Part shown: positions 63,480 through 64,000 of the stretch, one piece after another | Layout: the number at the start of each line of letters is the position of its first letter | Numbering within the stretch: position 1 is the first letter of the stretch | Assembly: GCF_963678635.1 (NCBI RefSeq) | Contig: NC_087069.1 | Span: 6,247,472 to 6,311,471 of the forward strand | Direction of reading: 5' to 3' | Source: Symsagittifera roscoffensis | Lineage: Eukaryota > Xenacoelomorpha > Acoela > Convolutidae | DNA length: 64,000 nt | Translations under genes and position numbers: made by a program | The notes under the pieces: generated by a model | What the model was told of the DNA's origin: nothing | Seen by the model: the letters and a program-made list of their open reading frames with translations, nothing else | The model's database searches: none

Positions 63480-64000
63480 ACCTTTGTTGTTCCGACCATT
63501 GAAAATGGGGAGGAACTTGTATTCGGGTGTTTTTCAAGATTTTTTATAAGTTTTTTCTTCTTTTTTTCAACCTTTTGTTTTCCAAGCACAATCGGGTACC
63601 CCAAACGGGCATCGGACTGGGTCGAGTGATATATCAAATAAAAGTGTGATTTGCAAAATTTGTTTTAAAATTTTCCCGGTGTCGAGAAAAATTGGTTTCA
63701 AAGTTTTGATTTTTCGTTTAATTTCGAGCAAGTGAGCAAACTTACCTTAGTTTACTTATGCTTATTTTAAGCCTTGAAAATTTAGTTTTATTTCAGTAAA
63801 TTTTTAGTGCCATCTTAAGAATCAAATACTTAAGAATAAAAAAACTGCAAACTTTCTGAAAACAATTTGAAAAATTTTGTAAAAAATTATTTGAAAATTA
63901 AAAAAAAAAATTTTTAAAGTTTTTTCGTTTTTCTAGTTATGTTTGAATAAAAACTGTTTTCCAATTTGCCTTTTTTCTCTGACTGTCGAATATGCCTAGG
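63480..64000. repeat. Dispersed AT-rich repeat copy at window edge
   Basis: Starts ccgaccattgaaaatgggga, contains gagtgatatatcaaataaaa and gtgtcgagaaaaattggttt, and ends in an AT-rich block like 2040-2200 inverted. It may continue beyond the window. Confidence 0.5.

Larger units (their letters stand above)
59646..64000. other. Cadherin intron or upstream region, repeat-rich, no exon recognised
   Basis: No further cadherin exon could be read on the minus strand, so the next 5' exon lies beyond the window. The region holds tRNA-derived repeats, a third TIR element and two copies of the dispersed AT-rich repeat. Short open frames here are AT-run artefacts. Confidence 0.55.

Overview
The window reads as nuclear DNA of an invertebrate metazoan. 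It is AT-rich, has spliced genes with GT-AG introns, carries an animal-type cadherin and a C2H2 zinc-finger gene, and holds many degraded transposable elements (Ty3/gypsy, Ty1/copia, Penelope-like, a 2A-bearing non-LTR element, hAT-like and other inverted-repeat elements, tRNA-derived repeats). The species cannot be named from sequence alone.

Layout. 1-3.9 kb: minus-strand C2H2 zinc-finger gene (terminal exon 674-1836, a phase-compatible upstream exon 3638-3848, and possibly two more at 12.25-12.69 kb). 4.5-5.3 kb: solo LTR of the giant element's family. 6.0-10.6 kb: dead Ty1/copia element on the minus strand with two LTRs, PBS, PPT, gag, and RT/RNase H remnants. 13.4-14.7 kb: dead Penelope-like element (RT plus GIY-YIG). 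16.0-16.6 kb: 5' part of a non-LTR retrotransposon with a 2A-like peptide and an apurinic-type endonuclease, truncated by the next element.

16.6-39.5 kb: a giant (22.9 kb) Ty3/gypsy LTR retrotransposon, the centrepiece. After the 5' LTR come a 2.5 kb leader with a 14-bp minisatellite and then gag-pro-pol in one reading frame (20064-28868). That frame is punctuated by one TAG, one TAA and one TGA. Pol has an unusual long spacer and a C-terminal macrodomain-like module. Two further mega-cistrons follow: accessory region A (about 29.4-34.9 kb; coiled coil, SGNH/GDSL hydrolase-like domain with all catalytic blocks, a second degenerate SGNH-like unit, unknown C-terminal part) and accessory region B (about 35.0-38.2 kb; no recognised domain). 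Both are broken by a few stops and frameshifts, which are either decay or recoding. The accessory regions add about 8.8 kb to a normal gag-pol element and are the best candidate for an undescribed system.

41.1-59.6 kb: the 3' ten exons of a large transmembrane cadherin on the minus strand (2,500 codons in the window, about 20 cadherin repeats, a furin-like site, one TM helix, a short cytoplasmic tail with a WW-like half motif). Its 5' end lies beyond the right edge. The introns hold several families of inverted-repeat elements and tRNA-derived repeats, and one element pair lies inverted around three exons. 59.7-64 kb is intron or intergenic repeat-rich sequence. Splice sites, phases and domain calls were made by reading the sequence; no searches were run.
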